Counted from the first letter of the stretch, positions 8,845 through 17,584 are shown. The stretch: 64,000 nt of DNA from Streptomyces drozdowiczii (GCF_026167665.1 NZ_CP098740.1:6262001-6326000); one strand, 5' to 3'. The notes: a model not told the origin generated them from the letters alone. Program-made: numbers and translations.

Positions 8845-9537
8845 TCAGAGCCCCCGGCGCGCGGGCGAGGCGGCGCACCAGCGGTCGAAGCCCCGGATCG
8901 CGAAGGCGGCCAGGGCGGCCCCGAGAAGCCACCCGCCCAGCACGTCGGACGGCCAGTGCACGCCCAGATACAGCCGGGTGAGCCCCACCCCGAGCACCGA
9001 GACGGCCGCCGCGCCCACCGCCGCCCGCCACACCCCGCGCCGCACACCGGCCCGGTACAGCAGCCACAGCAGCAGCCCGCAGCTCACGGTCGCCGTCATC
9101 GCGTGCCCCGAGGGGTAGGCCGCGTAGTGGGCGGAGTCCACCGGGTCCGTCCACTGCGGCCGGTCCCGCCCGACGGCGGCCTTCACACCCTGCTGGACGA
9201 GCGCCGAGAGCAACATCGTCGCCGCGACCCACACCGCGAGTGGGCGGGCCCCGCGCCACCACAGGGCCACCACCGCGACGGCGACCAGGGCGCGGAAGGT
9301 CCACGGGTCCCACAGCCAGTCCGTCAGCAGCCGGTTGACATGGACGAAGCCGGGCTCGGTGACCGCCCGCCGGTGCAGCGCCTCCGCGATCCGCTCGTCC
9401 AGGTCCACGAGCGGCCGCCACCGGGCGACGACCAGCGCCGTCACCGCACCGCCGAACACGGCGCAGACCGTGCCCGCCCGCGAGAGGCGCGAGGCGGCGC
9501 GGACCCGGCCGACGGGGGAGAGCAGCGGAATGTGCAT
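8845..9537 (-). CDS. PAP2 superfamily membrane phosphatase
   Basis: Integral-membrane lipid phosphate phosphatase (230 aa) with about five to six helices. The three active-site motifs are present: KAAVGRDRP (K-x6-RP), YPSGHAMTA (PSGH) and LTRLYLGVHWPSDVLGG (R-x5-H-x3-D). Such enzymes remove phosphate from undecaprenyl pyrophosphate, phosphatidate or similar lipids on the outer face of the membrane. Substrate not predictable here. Confidence 0.9.
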   Translation of the reverse strand: MHIPLLSPVGRVRAASRLSRAGTVCAVFGGAVTALVVARWRPLVDLDERIAEALHRRAVTEPGFVHVNRLLTDWLWDPWTFRALVAVAVVALWWRGARPLAVWVAATMLLSALVQQGVKAAVGRDRPQWTDPVDSAHYAAYPSGHAMTATVSCGLLLWLLYRAGVRRGVWRAAVGAAAVSVLGVGLTRLYLGVHWPSDVLGGWLLGAALAAFAIRGFDRWCAASPARRGL

Positions 9538-9613
9538 GGCACGATCCTCGCCGACGCGCGCCGCCCGTGGCTGTTTCAGCGCGCCGGAAGGCCCGGGAGA
9601 GCGCCCGCTCTCG

Positions 9614-10549
9614 CTACTTCAGTGCGCTGAGCCCCGGCACGAACGCCACCAGGAGTGGGACCACCGGCACCAGCGCCGCCGCCGCGGTCAGCCGCAGCCG
9701 CCGTGCCGCCGTGAGCCTGCCCGCCGGGGCCAGCAGCCGGTTCACCCGCGACGGCAGCTCCGCGTCCGCGGCCGAGGACGGGCCGAACACGCCCCGGTCC
9801 TCGTTGAGTTCGACCAGGGCGAGGGCGATCGTCAGCCGGCCGAAGCGGCGTGAGGCCACATCGTCGGCCGCCAGCTCGACCAGCCGGTGCATCTCGTTGC
9901 GGAAGGCCGCGAACACCGGGACCTGCGGGAAGCCGGAGGCCAGCGCCTCCGAGCAGTTGAGCAGCCAGTCGTGCCGGGCCTGCGCGTGGCCCTGCTCATG
10001 GGCCAGGACCGCGTCCAGCTGGCGTCCCTTCAGCCGCCCCAGCGCGGCCGTGGTGATGACGAGTTGGGGCGCGGAACCCGGCAGCCACCAGGCGTCGGGG
10101 CGCTCGCCCTCCAGTACGACAAGGCGCCCGGACCCCGGCTCCTCGCCGGGCATCAGCGGGGCGCGCACCAGGAGTTCGGTCCGCCGCCGCTTGCGCCGCA
10201 GCTGCGCCCGGTGGATCTCCCGGGCCAGCATGGCGGCCGTCCACACCCCGCCGAGGGCCAGCAGCACCGCCATCACCGCCGACCACGCCCCGTGGCCCGC
10301 GAGGGCGTACGCCTCCACGACGGCGTGCGGGGCGGGCGCGAAGACATGGCCCCGTACCGCCTGCCAGGCGGCGGCCGCGCTGATCGTCATGGCGAGGGCG
10401 AACGACAGCAGCACCGCGGCCACCACGCACTGCCACACCCACAGCGCCACCACCGGCTCGCGCTCGGGCCACTCGGCCCGCGCCATCAGGCGCGGGGTCA
10501 CGACGGCGGCCAGTGCACCGAGCAGCAGCAGCGCTAGGGAGACCCACAT
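9614..10549 (-). CDS. M56 family membrane metallopeptidase (BlaR1-like)
   Basis: Membrane zinc protease (311 aa): N-terminal helices at about residues 2-20, 35-60 and 85-110, then a cytoplasmic catalytic domain with HEQGH (184-188) and the third ligand in ELAADD (Glu225), and a C-terminal helix at about 280-305. This is the BlaR1/MecR1 protease core without the extracellular penicillin-binding sensor. In many Streptomyces loci the gene follows a BlaI-family repressor; none is present here. No signal for substrate. Confidence 0.88.
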   Translation of the reverse strand: MWVSLALLLLGALAAVVTPRLMARAEWPEREPVVALWVWQCVVAAVLLSFALAMTISAAAAWQAVRGHVFAPAPHAVVEAYALAGHGAWSAVMAVLLALGGVWTAAMLAREIHRAQLRRKRRRTELLVRAPLMPGEEPGSGRLVVLEGERPDAWWLPGSAPQLVITTAALGRLKGRQLDAVLAHEQGHAQARHDWLLNCSEALASGFPQVPVFAAFRNEMHRLVELAADDVASRRFGRLTIALALVELNEDRGVFGPSSAADAELPSRVNRLLAPAGRLTAARRLRLTAAAALVPVVPLLVAFVPGLSALK

Positions 10550-10635
10550 GGCGTCAGCCTATGAGGGCCGCGCCACACACGGATATGGCTCCGCGCGCCA
10601 AGTGACGCACACCACGAAAGGCGGCCCTTCCCGTC

Positions 10636-11229
10636 TCACAGGGTGAGCAGCATCGCGAACATGGCCAGGCCCATGGTCAGCCGGCACGCCAGCGCCAGCT
10701 CGGGGCGCGCCCCCCAGCCGCCGGGCGCGGGCCCGACGGCGGTGGCCGCCGCGGCCACCGGCACCAGCCGGGCGCCCGAGCGCAGCACGTACACCGCGTA
10801 GTAGACGAGAAGCAGCCCCGTCAGCACGGGTATGCCGCCCGCGCCGGCCATGCCGGGGGAACCCATCGCGTGCGCGGCATGGCCGCCGCCGTGCCCGCCC
10901 GCCCCGGTTCGGGCCATCACCACCGCCATGTAGACCATCGCGGAGGAGCCGACCAGATGGTGCAGATGGTGTCCGCCGCGCCGGGAGAACCACAGCGCCC
11001 GCAGCGCCGCGACCCCGAAGAACACCGCACAGACCGCCCACCCCCAGGCGGGCGGGGCGACGGCCGCCGCCGGTATCGCCATCGCGGCCATGCCGAAGCC
11101 CATCAGCGCCTCGGCCCGCGCCGCTCCGCGCTCCTCCGCTCTCCCCGTACGGGTGCGCAGCAAGCAGTACGAGCCCGTCCCCGCGCACAACGCCATCAGC
11201 AGCCATCCGGACATCGCCGGTCCGTGCAC
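10636..11229 (-). CDS. DUF5134-like membrane protein
   Basis: Integral-membrane protein (197 aa, or 192 from the second Met, MSGWLL) with about six hydrophobic segments. A His/Gly-rich loop (HHLHHL, then GAGGHGGGHAAHAMG) separates the N- and C-terminal halves and could bind metal. I match it to the DUF5134 type by the hydrophobic layout and WFSRRGGHHLHHLVGSSAMV region. Function unknown. Upstream of the M56 protease on the same strand with 86 bases between, so co-transcription is possible. Confidence 0.75.
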   Translation of the reverse strand: MHGPAMSGWLLMALCAGTGSYCLLRTRTGRAEERGAARAEALMGFGMAAMAIPAAAVAPPAWGWAVCAVFFGVAALRALWFSRRGGHHLHHLVGSSAMVYMAVVMARTGAGGHGGGHAAHAMGSPGMAGAGGIPVLTGLLLVYYAVYVLRSGARLVPVAAAATAVGPAPGGWGARPELALACRLTMGLAMFAMLLTL

Positions 11230-11461
11230 AGCGGCCCTCCCCCCGGGCGAACGACATCGCCGTCGACCGGTAGATGCCCGGGGCCGGACACCCGTACGCG
11301 GCGCACGGAGGTACTGGGGGAGCGCGCGACGGGGGTCTCTCCGCGACGCGCCCGGTGCGCGCCCCCGCGCGCCCCTTGAGGACCGCCGGGAGCCCCGGCG
11401 CCGCCCTCGGAGTTACGCTGCTCCGGCACCGCCCCCGCACAGAATCCGGAGAGACCCCGCC

Positions 11462-12016
11462 ATGGACACCGCCCCGCCCCGGGACACGGGAGAGCTGACG
11501 TTCCGCGACGCCACCGAGGCGGACATCCCCGCGCTCGTCGAGCTGATCGAGTCGGCGTACCGCGGCGACAGCAGCCGCGCCGGCTGGACCACCGAGGCGG
11601 ACATCCTCCAGGGGCAGCGCACCGACCCGCAGGGCGTGCGCGCGGTGGTCGAGAGCCCGGGCAGCCGACTGCTCGTGGTGGAGCGCGACGGCGCGCCCGT
11701 CGCCTGCTGCCAGCTGGAGCACCGCGGCGAGGCCGCGTACTTCGGCATGTTCGCGGTCAGGCCCGCGCTCCAGGGCGCCGGCCTCGGCAAGGTGATCATC
11801 GCCGAGGCCGAGCGCACCGTCCGGGCGGGCTGGGGCGTGCGGGAGATGCACATGACCGTGATCTCCGTCCGCGAGGAGCTCATCGCCTGGTACGAGCGCC
11901 GGGGCTACCGCCGCACGGGCAAGCTCTCCCCGTTCCCGTACGGCGACGAGCGCTTCGGCATCCCTCAGCGCGACGACCTGGCCTTCGAGCTGCTGGTCAA
12001 GGAGCTGGCCGGCTGA
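11462..12016 (+). CDS. GNAT family N-acetyltransferase
   Basis: Acetyl-CoA dependent acetyltransferase (184 aa): FRDATEADIPALVELIESAY begins the fold, motif A is VRPALQGAGLGKVII, and YERRGYRRTG is motif B near the C-terminus. ATG 11462 follows GGAGAG by 8 bases. Substrate unknown; convergent with the GDPD gene, whose stop codon is adjacent. Confidence 0.88.
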   Translation: MDTAPPRDTGELTFRDATEADIPALVELIESAYRGDSSRAGWTTEADILQGQRTDPQGVRAVVESPGSRLLVVERDGAPVACCQLEHRGEAAYFGMFAVRPALQGAGLGKVIIAEAERTVRAGWGVREMHMTVISVREELIAWYERRGYRRTGKLSPFPYGDERFGIPQRDDLAFELLVKELAG

Positions 12017-12703
12017 TCACTGCGCGGGGGCGCCGCCCCCGCGCTGGATGTCGGGGTGGTCGGTGGTCACGCCGTCGAGCCCCAGCCCCTGGGCCAGCCG
12101 CAGCTGCTTCTGGGTGTTGACCGTCCAGCCGAAGACCGTCAGCCCCTCGGCGTGGGCCTTGTCGACCAGCTCCAGCGTGATGCGCCGGACGTTCAGGATC
12201 AGCCGGGTCGCGCCCACCGCCTTCGCGCGGTCCAGCAGGTCCCCGCCCCAGCGGCTGGCCACCAGCGCCGTGCGCACGCCCGGGACCAGCTGCGCGATCT
12301 CGGCGATCGCCTCGTCGTGGAACGAGATCACCTCGACGCGCTCGACCAAATCGCGCTCGTGCATCACCCGGGCCAGGGTGCGGGCCGCCGCCACGTCCTT
12401 GATCTCCGCCTGGAGCGGGGACCGCACGGCGTCCAGGACCTCCTCGAAGACGGGCACCCGCTCGCCCAGGCCCGCGTCGAGCGCGCGCAGCTCGGCGAGC
12501 GTCTTCTCCGCGATCGGGCCCTCGCCGTCGGTCGTCCGGTCCACCTCCGCGTCGTGCATGACGGCCAGCGCGCCGTCCTTGCTCAGATGCAGGTCCAGCT
12601 CGATGAGGTCCACGCCCTCCTTCTCGGCACGGACGAACGAGCGCAGAGTGTTCTCCGGCTCGAAGCCCGCCGCTCCGCGATGACCGATCGTGAGAATAGA
12701 CAA
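12017..12703 (-). CDS. Glycerophosphodiester phosphodiesterase
   Basis: Hydrolyses glycerophosphodiesters to glycerol 3-phosphate and an alcohol (228 aa). The protein opens with GHRGAAGFEPENT (metal and catalytic His) and DLIELDLHLSKDGALAVMHD, followed by the barrel strands including LQAEIKD and VFGWTVNT, LDGVTTDHP at the end. The only plausible start in frame is TTG at 12703, one codon before SILTIGH; no signal peptide, hence cytoplasmic. Convergent with the GNAT gene. Confidence 0.88.
   Translation of the reverse strand: MSILTIGHRGAAGFEPENTLRSFVRAEKEGVDLIELDLHLSKDGALAVMHDAEVDRTTDGEGPIAEKTLAELRALDAGLGERVPVFEEVLDAVRSPLQAEIKDVAAARTLARVMHERDLVERVEVISFHDEAIAEIAQLVPGVRTALVASRWGGDLLDRAKAVGATRLILNVRRITLELVDKAHAEGLTVFGWTVNTQKQLRLAQGLGLDGVTTDHPDIQRGGGAPAQ
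12022..12044. terminator. Candidate bidirectional hairpin between convergent GNAT and GDPD genes
   Basis: GCGCGGGGGC / GCCCCCGCGC, a perfect 10-bp stem with a 3-base loop. It lies inside the last codons of the GDPD gene (Gly/Ala/Pro-rich tail) and just after the GNAT stop, so it may terminate GNAT transcription. Confidence 0.4.
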
Positions 12704-12956
12704 GGCCCGCTCGCTTCCGTCGACGCTCTGTTCCCGAGGCAGCCTAGTGGCCTCGGAACGCCGTACGGGGGAGGGGCGGGGCCGGTCGCGCAGCGCCCCG
12801 CGAAACCCCCGAAGAAGCCGCCTCAGCGGCGTACCACAGGAAAAATGACGGTGACCATGGGGGGTCGGCAGGATAATTTCCACAATCCCACTTGTCCTGG
12901 GGACTCGCACGCGGATACGGTGGTCGGACGCGAGGTTCTCCCGTGGAGGAAGTGTG

Positions 12957-14354
12957 ATGACGGAAATTCTTGTGCACGACGCCGCATCCGGCGACATAGC
13001 TGCCGCCCCACGGGTGATCGAGCACCCGGCCTGGCCCGCGCTCAAGAACGCCGTGGAGGAGATCCGCCCCTGGCAGTCGAAGGACGGATCCATCGACTTC
13101 GACGCCGAGGGCGCGCCCGCCCCGGCGCTCGCCGAAGCCGCCGTGGAGCGGGTCATCGGCGCCGTCGAGGAGCTGTCCCCGCTGCTGCCGCACGACGCCG
13201 CGTACCACCGCGCCCTCGTGAAGGACCTGCGCGCCTGGGTGGGCAGTGGTTTCGACGTCCCCGACTTCCTGGACTCCCTGCTGGCCTTCCAGCCCGCCAA
13301 GGGTCGCGCCGACGGCCTCCAGCACCTGGTCGTCTTCGCCATGTACACCCAGAACGGCAACCCCGACCGCAATCTCGAAGCGGTCGTGCTGCGCATGGTC
13401 TGGCCCGACTGGCTCGCCGAGCTGGAGGCCGCCCGCTACGACAACCCGCTGTTCTGCGGCATCACCTTCGAGGACTTCACCTCCGGCTACGACACCAACT
13501 CCGCGGTGCTCTTCCCGGAGACCATCGCCGTCCGCGAGGCCCCCGAGCGCTTCAGCTGGGGCGGCATCTTCTGCGACCGCGAGGCTGCCCGCTTCCGCCG
13601 CGTCACCGAGGCGGCCGTCGACCTCCTCGGCGTCGAACTGCCCGACGACATCCGCGCGATGATCGGCGACCAGCAGCGCTGCGAGCAGGCGTTCGTGCTC
13701 TGGGACATGGTCCACGACCGCACCCACAGCCACGGCGACCTGCCGTTCGACCCCTTCATGATCAAGCAGCGCCAGCCGTTCTGGATGTACGGCCTCGAAG
13801 AGCTGCGCTGCGACCTCACCGCCTTCAAGGAGGCCGTGAAGCTGGAGGCCGAGGGCAACGCCCACGGCCGCGCCGTGCAGTACGCCGTGCTCTTCGACCG
13901 GATGTTCCGCTTCCCGGTCACCGGCGAGCGCGTCCGCAACTACGACGGCCTCGGCGGCCAGCTCCTCTTCGCGTACCTCCACAAGCACGACGTGGTCCGC
14001 TGGACCGACAACACGCTCCGGATCGACTGGGAGCGCGCACCGCGGGTCACCAACCAGCTCTGCGCCGAGATCGAGAAGCTCTACCGGGACGGCATCGACC
14101 GCCCCAAGATCGTCCACTGGTTCGCGGCCTACGACCTCGTCTCCACCTACCTCGCCCCGCACCCCGGCTCCCGCTGGGCCAAGGGCCCGGACGCCCTGGA
14201 CCTCTCCCAGCCGCCGCGGAAACTCGTGGACGACGTGCTTCCGGACGAGTTTCCCCTGAGCATGTTCTATGAGGCCCTCTCCAAGAAGCTGAAGAACGTG
14301 ATCGCCTCGACCAAGGGCATCACCGCCTCGGACGCGGGGAAGGCTGCCGCGTGA
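12957..14354 (+). CDS. DUF6421 family protein
   Basis: Soluble protein of 465 aa recognised as the DUF6421 family, conserved in Streptomyces and without known function. Features seen: acidic N-terminus, WDMVHDRTHSHGDLPFDPF near residue 255 with several His/Asp residues that could ligate metal, and a Lys/Ala-rich C-terminal tail. ATG 12957 is chosen because GGAGGA ends six bases upstream; GTG 12954 is an alternative. The 3' end overlaps the GTG of the neighbouring reading frame, and an SDR and a threonine aldolase follow directly, suggesting a three-gene metabolic operon. Confidence 0.85.
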   Translation: MTEILVHDAASGDIAAAPRVIEHPAWPALKNAVEEIRPWQSKDGSIDFDAEGAPAPALAEAAVERVIGAVEELSPLLPHDAAYHRALVKDLRAWVGSGFDVPDFLDSLLAFQPAKGRADGLQHLVVFAMYTQNGNPDRNLEAVVLRMVWPDWLAELEAARYDNPLFCGITFEDFTSGYDTNSAVLFPETIAVREAPERFSWGGIFCDREAARFRRVTEAAVDLLGVELPDDIRAMIGDQQRCEQAFVLWDMVHDRTHSHGDLPFDPFMIKQRQPFWMYGLEELRCDLTAFKEAVKLEAEGNAHGRAVQYAVLFDRMFRFPVTGERVRNYDGLGGQLLFAYLHKHDVVRWTDNTLRIDWERAPRVTNQLCAEIEKLYRDGIDRPKIVHWFAAYDLVSTYLAPHPGSRWAKGPDALDLSQPPRKLVDDVLPDEFPLSMFYEALSKKLKNVIASTKGITASDAGKAAA

Positions 14355-14380
14355 GCACAGGTCCCAAGGAGGCGGAGGCC

Positions 14381-15145
14381 ATGAACGGAACAAGCACGGG
14401 CGACGAGGGCGCGCTCGAAGGGGCCGTGGTCGCCGTCGCCGGAGCCGCCGGCCCGGCCGGCCGGGCCACGCTGCTGCGCCTCGCCGAAGCGGGCGCGGTC
14501 GTCGTCGCGTCGGACTCCCACCCCACCCGGCTCGCGGAGGCCGTCGACGCGGCGCGCTACGCCCACGGCGGCGCGACCGTCACCGGCGACACCGTCGACC
14601 TGCTCGACCTGGCCGCCACCCGGGAATGGGCGGCCAAGACGGAGAAGGAGTTCGGCCGCATCGACGGCGTCGTCCACCTCGTGGGCGGCTGGCGCGGCAG
14701 CGCGACCTTCGCCGAGACCGACCCCGCCGACTGGACGCTGCTGGAGAAGCTGCTGATCCGCACGGTGCAGAACACCTCGCTGGCCTTCCACGACTGCCTG
14801 CTGCGCAGCGACCGGGGGCGCTTCGTGCTGACCAGCGCGGCGGGCGCCACCAAGCCCACCGCCGGCAACGCCGCCTACGCCGCCGCCAAGGCCGCCGCCG
14901 AGGCGTGGACCCTGGCCCTCGCCGACTCCTTCCGCAAGGCGGGGGGCGAGGACGGCCCCCGCAGCGCGGCTGCGATCCTGGTCGTGAAGGCACTGGTGCA
15001 CGACGCGATGCGCGCCGAGCGCCCGAATGCGAAGTTCGCGGGCTTCACCGACGTCAAGGACCTGGCCGATGCCATCGCCGGCGTCTGGGACCGGCCCGCC
15101 CCGGAAGTGAACGGAAAGCGCCTGTGGCTGACCCCGCAACCGTAA
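14381..15145 (+). CDS. Short-chain dehydrogenase/reductase
   Basis: NAD(P)-dependent oxidoreductase of the SDR family (254 aa). Nucleotide-binding motif GAAGPAGRATLLRLAEAG at about residues 20-37, HLVGGW near residue 96, Ser in LTSAAG and catalytic YAAAK. ATG 14381 is supported by AAGGAGG upstream; GTG 14351, overlapping the DUF6421 stop, would add ten residues. Second gene of the DUF6421 operon, its end overlapping the aldolase start. Substrate unknown. Confidence 0.88.
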   Translation: MNGTSTGDEGALEGAVVAVAGAAGPAGRATLLRLAEAGAVVVASDSHPTRLAEAVDAARYAHGGATVTGDTVDLLDLAATREWAAKTEKEFGRIDGVVHLVGGWRGSATFAETDPADWTLLEKLLIRTVQNTSLAFHDCLLRSDRGRFVLTSAAGATKPTAGNAAYAAAKAAAEAWTLALADSFRKAGGEDGPRSAAAILVVKALVHDAMRAERPNAKFAGFTDVKDLADAIAGVWDRPAPEVNGKRLWLTPQP

Positions 15146-16206
15146 GGACCGACGCGCGTCGCCATCACGACCCGCAGGTCCGCGGTTTCGCCAGTGACAA
15201 CTACGCGGGGACGCACCCCGAGATCCTCGCGGCACTCGCCCTCGCCAACGGCGGCCACCAGGTCGCCTACGGCGAGGACGACTACACGGGCCATCTCCAG
15301 CGCGTCATGCACAGCCACTTCGGTCCCACGGCCGAGGCGTTCCCGGTCTTCAACGGCACCGGTGCCAACGTGGTGTCGCTCCAGGCCATGACCGACCGCT
15401 GGGGCGCCGTCATCTGCGCCGAGTCCGCCCACATCAACGTGGACGAGGGCGGGGCACCCGAGCGCGTCGGCGGCCTCAAGCTGCTCACCGTCCCCACCGA
15501 GGACGGCAAGCTCACGCCGGAGCTCATCGACCGGCAGGCGTACGGCTGGGACGACGAGCACCGCGCCATGCCGCAGGTCGTCTCGATCACGCAGAACACC
15601 GAACTGGGCACCGTCTACACACCCGACGAGATCCGCGCCATCTGCGAACACGCCCACGGGCACGGCATGACGGTGCACCTCGACGGCGCCCGCATAGCCA
15701 ACGCGTCGGCCTCCCTGGACGTGCCCATGCGGACGTTCACCAACACCGTCGGCATCGACGTGCTCTCCTTCGGCGGCACGAAGAACGGGGCCGTCTTCGG
15801 CGAGGCCGTCGTCGTCCTCAACCCCGACGCGGTCCGGGCCATGAAGCACCTGCGCAAGCTGTCCATGCAGCTCGCGTCCAAGATGCGCTTCGTCTCCGTA
15901 CAGCTGGAGGCGCTGCTCGCGGGCGACCTGTGGCTGCGCAACGCCCGCCACGCCAACGCCATGGCCCAGCGGCTCGCCGAGGGCGTGCGCGGCATCGACG
16001 GGGTGGAGATCCTTCACCCCGTCCAGGCCAACGCCGTCTTCGCACGGCTGCCGCACGCGGTGACCGAGCGGCTCCAGAAGCGCTTCCGCTTCTACTTCTG
16101 GGACGAGCAGGCCGGGGACGTGCGCTGGATGTGCGCCTTCGACACCACGGAGGAGGACGTCGACGCGTTCCTCCTCGCGCTCAAGGAGGAGATGGCCGCC
16201 GCCTAG
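15124..16206 (+). CDS. Low-specificity L-threonine aldolase (PLP-dependent)
   Basis: Fold-type I PLP enzyme (360 aa) that cleaves L-threonine/allo-threonine or beta-hydroxy amino acids to glycine and an aldehyde. Family features: FASDNYAGTHPEIL at the N-terminus, HINVDEGGAP, the cofactor-contacting HLDGARIANA and the Schiff-base Lys in SFGGTKNGA. GTG 15124, lying inside the SDR 3' end with GGAAAG upstream, gives a 22-base overlap and typical length. Closing gene of the DUF6421-SDR-aldolase operon. Confidence 0.9.
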   Translation: MADPATVRTDARRHHDPQVRGFASDNYAGTHPEILAALALANGGHQVAYGEDDYTGHLQRVMHSHFGPTAEAFPVFNGTGANVVSLQAMTDRWGAVICAESAHINVDEGGAPERVGGLKLLTVPTEDGKLTPELIDRQAYGWDDEHRAMPQVVSITQNTELGTVYTPDEIRAICEHAHGHGMTVHLDGARIANASASLDVPMRTFTNTVGIDVLSFGGTKNGAVFGEAVVVLNPDAVRAMKHLRKLSMQLASKMRFVSVQLEALLAGDLWLRNARHANAMAQRLAEGVRGIDGVEILHPVQANAVFARLPHAVTERLQKRFRFYFWDEQAGDVRWMCAFDTTEEDVDAFLLALKEEMAAA

Positions 16207-16221
16207 CGGGGGCCCGGCCGT

Positions 16222-16252
16222 CGCCGGGGTGCGGGACGTCCGCACCCCGGCG
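16222..16252. terminator. Bidirectional hairpin between threonine aldolase and PlsC-like genes
   Basis: Perfect 13-bp stem CGCCGGGGTGCGG / CCGCACCCCGGCG with loop GACGT, placed between two convergent genes. Confidence 0.75.
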
Positions 16253-16259
16253 TGGCGTT

Positions 16260-16982
16260 TCAGCCGCGCTCGCGGACCTCGGCCGGCGTCGGAGCCGTGC
16301 CGCCCAGGTGCGCGGGCACCCACCAGGTGTCGCTCGCGTCCTTCGGCCGGACCGGATAGGCCCGCTGGGCCGCTTCGAGCAGCTCCTGCACCCGCTCGCG
16401 CAGCCGCCGCGTGATGGCGCCCGCGTACTGGTCGGTGGGGGCCTCCACGGGCTCCCCGACGCGGATGGTGACCGGGATGTGGTTGCGCTTGAAGCTGCGC
16501 GGCCGGCCCTTCGTCCAGAGCCGCTGGGTGCCCCACAGCGCCATCGGGATCAGCGGCACCCCGGCCCCCTGCGCCAAACGCGCGGCGCCGGACTTGAAGC
16601 TCTTGAGCGTGAACGACTCCGAGATCGTCGCCTCGGGGAAGACCCCGACGATCTCCCCGGAACGCAGCGACTCCAGCGCGTGCGCGTACGCGTCCTCGCC
16701 CTGCTCGCGGTCGACGGGAATGTGCTTCATACCGCGCATCAGAGGCCCGGAGACCTTGTGCCGGAATACCGATTCCTTGGCCATGAAACGAACCAGCCGC
16801 TTCTGCGGAAGGGCGGCGAGGCCACTGAAGATGAAGTCCAGATAACTGATGTGGTTGCTGACCAGAACAGCGCCACCGGTCTTCGGGATGTGCTCCGAAC
16901 CCTGAGTGTCGATCTTCAGGTCGAGCGCCTTGAAAAACGTGCGAGCGGCGCCGATGACCGGCCGATAGACGAGTTCTGCCAT
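16260..16982 (-). CDS. 1-acyl-sn-glycerol-3-phosphate acyltransferase (PlsC-like)
   Basis: Phospholipid acyltransferase family (240 aa). Motif I NHISYLD gives His44 and Asp49; the motif usually written EGTR appears as FPEATIS; VPLIPMALWG is motif IV. No clear transmembrane helix apart from the amphipathic N-terminus, consistent with peripheral membrane binding. Start ATG at 16982. Likely role is transfer of acyl chains to lysophosphatidate; several paralogues are usual in Streptomyces, so this need not be the essential copy. Confidence 0.88.
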   Translation of the reverse strand: MAELVYRPVIGAARTFFKALDLKIDTQGSEHIPKTGGAVLVSNHISYLDFIFSGLAALPQKRLVRFMAKESVFRHKVSGPLMRGMKHIPVDREQGEDAYAHALESLRSGEIVGVFPEATISESFTLKSFKSGAARLAQGAGVPLIPMALWGTQRLWTKGRPRSFKRNHIPVTIRVGEPVEAPTDQYAGAITRRLRERVQELLEAAQRAYPVRPKDASDTWWVPAHLGGTAPTPAEVRERG

Positions 16983-17140
16983 CTGGGGAAGACCCTTTCT
17001 TCAGCGCCCGCGGAGGTTCTCCCGGCGGAAGTTACGCAGCCGTAGGTTTTCGGCATTGCGCCGATCGTGCCCCATGCGGTGACGTGGTGGCCAGTCCCGG
17101 CGGCGCCGGGCCGCGAGATTCTCGTCACGTAGGGCGCCCG

Positions 17141-17167
17141 GGAATGCCCGGGGCGTCGCGGACGCTG
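17141..17167 (+). promoter_or_regulatory. Candidate SigR-type promoter ahead of thioredoxin
   Basis: GGAAT at 17141-17145 followed after 18 bases by GCTG at 17164-17167 approximates the SigR consensus GGAAT-N18-GTT known for thiol-stress genes of Streptomyces, with one mismatch in the -10 element. It lies about 35 bases before the thioredoxin GTG. Confidence 0.4.
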
Positions 17168-17201
17168 ACCCCTTGCGTAGAACTCTGACAGGAGGCCGAA
17201 G

Positions 17202-17527
17202 GTGGACGGGCAGGCAGGCGCCGAGAGGCTGGACGCGGCACGACTCGGCGCGGAACTGGGGGAGCGGGCCACACTCGTCCAGTTCTCCACCGCTTTCTGC
17301 CAGCCATGCCGGGCCACCCGCCGCACCCTCGCGGAGGTGGCCGGAATGGTCGAGGGCGTCGCCCATGTGGAGATCGACGCGGAGGCGCGTCTCGCGCTCG
17401 TACGCGACCTCGGCATCAGCCGGACCCCGACCGTCCTGGTCCTCGACGCGGGGGCCGGATCGTCCGCCGGGCCGAGGGGCAGCCCCGTACCGTCGACGTC
17501 GTCGCCGCCCTCGGCCGGGCGATCTGA
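17202..17527 (+). CDS. Thioredoxin-family protein with apparent 1-base frameshift
   Basis: Small redox protein with active site CQPC (FSTAFCQPCRATRR) and the cis-Pro loop SRTPTVLVLDA. As written, the frame after LVLDAG turns into low-complexity sequence ending at 17537; the natural continuation (GRIVRRAEGQPRTVDVVAAL, then GRAI and TGA at 17527) is in the neighbouring frame. Restoring one G to the GGGGG run at 17450-17454 joins them into about 108 residues, a normal thioredoxin length. GTG 17202 is supported by AGGAGG six bases upstream. The gene stands alone between PlsC-like and flavin reductase genes. Either the base was missed in sequencing or the gene is a very recent mutant. Confidence 0.8.
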
Positions 17528-17584
17528 CGGGCCGTGATGCTCCTCCCACCTGACGGGACGCCCTTGACGGCGCGGACCCCGCAT

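Noticed and set aside
7760..9118. Long plus-strand open frame across the HAD and PAP2 genes
   Set aside because: Antisense shadow of minus-strand genes with conserved motifs; its protein has no coherent fold.
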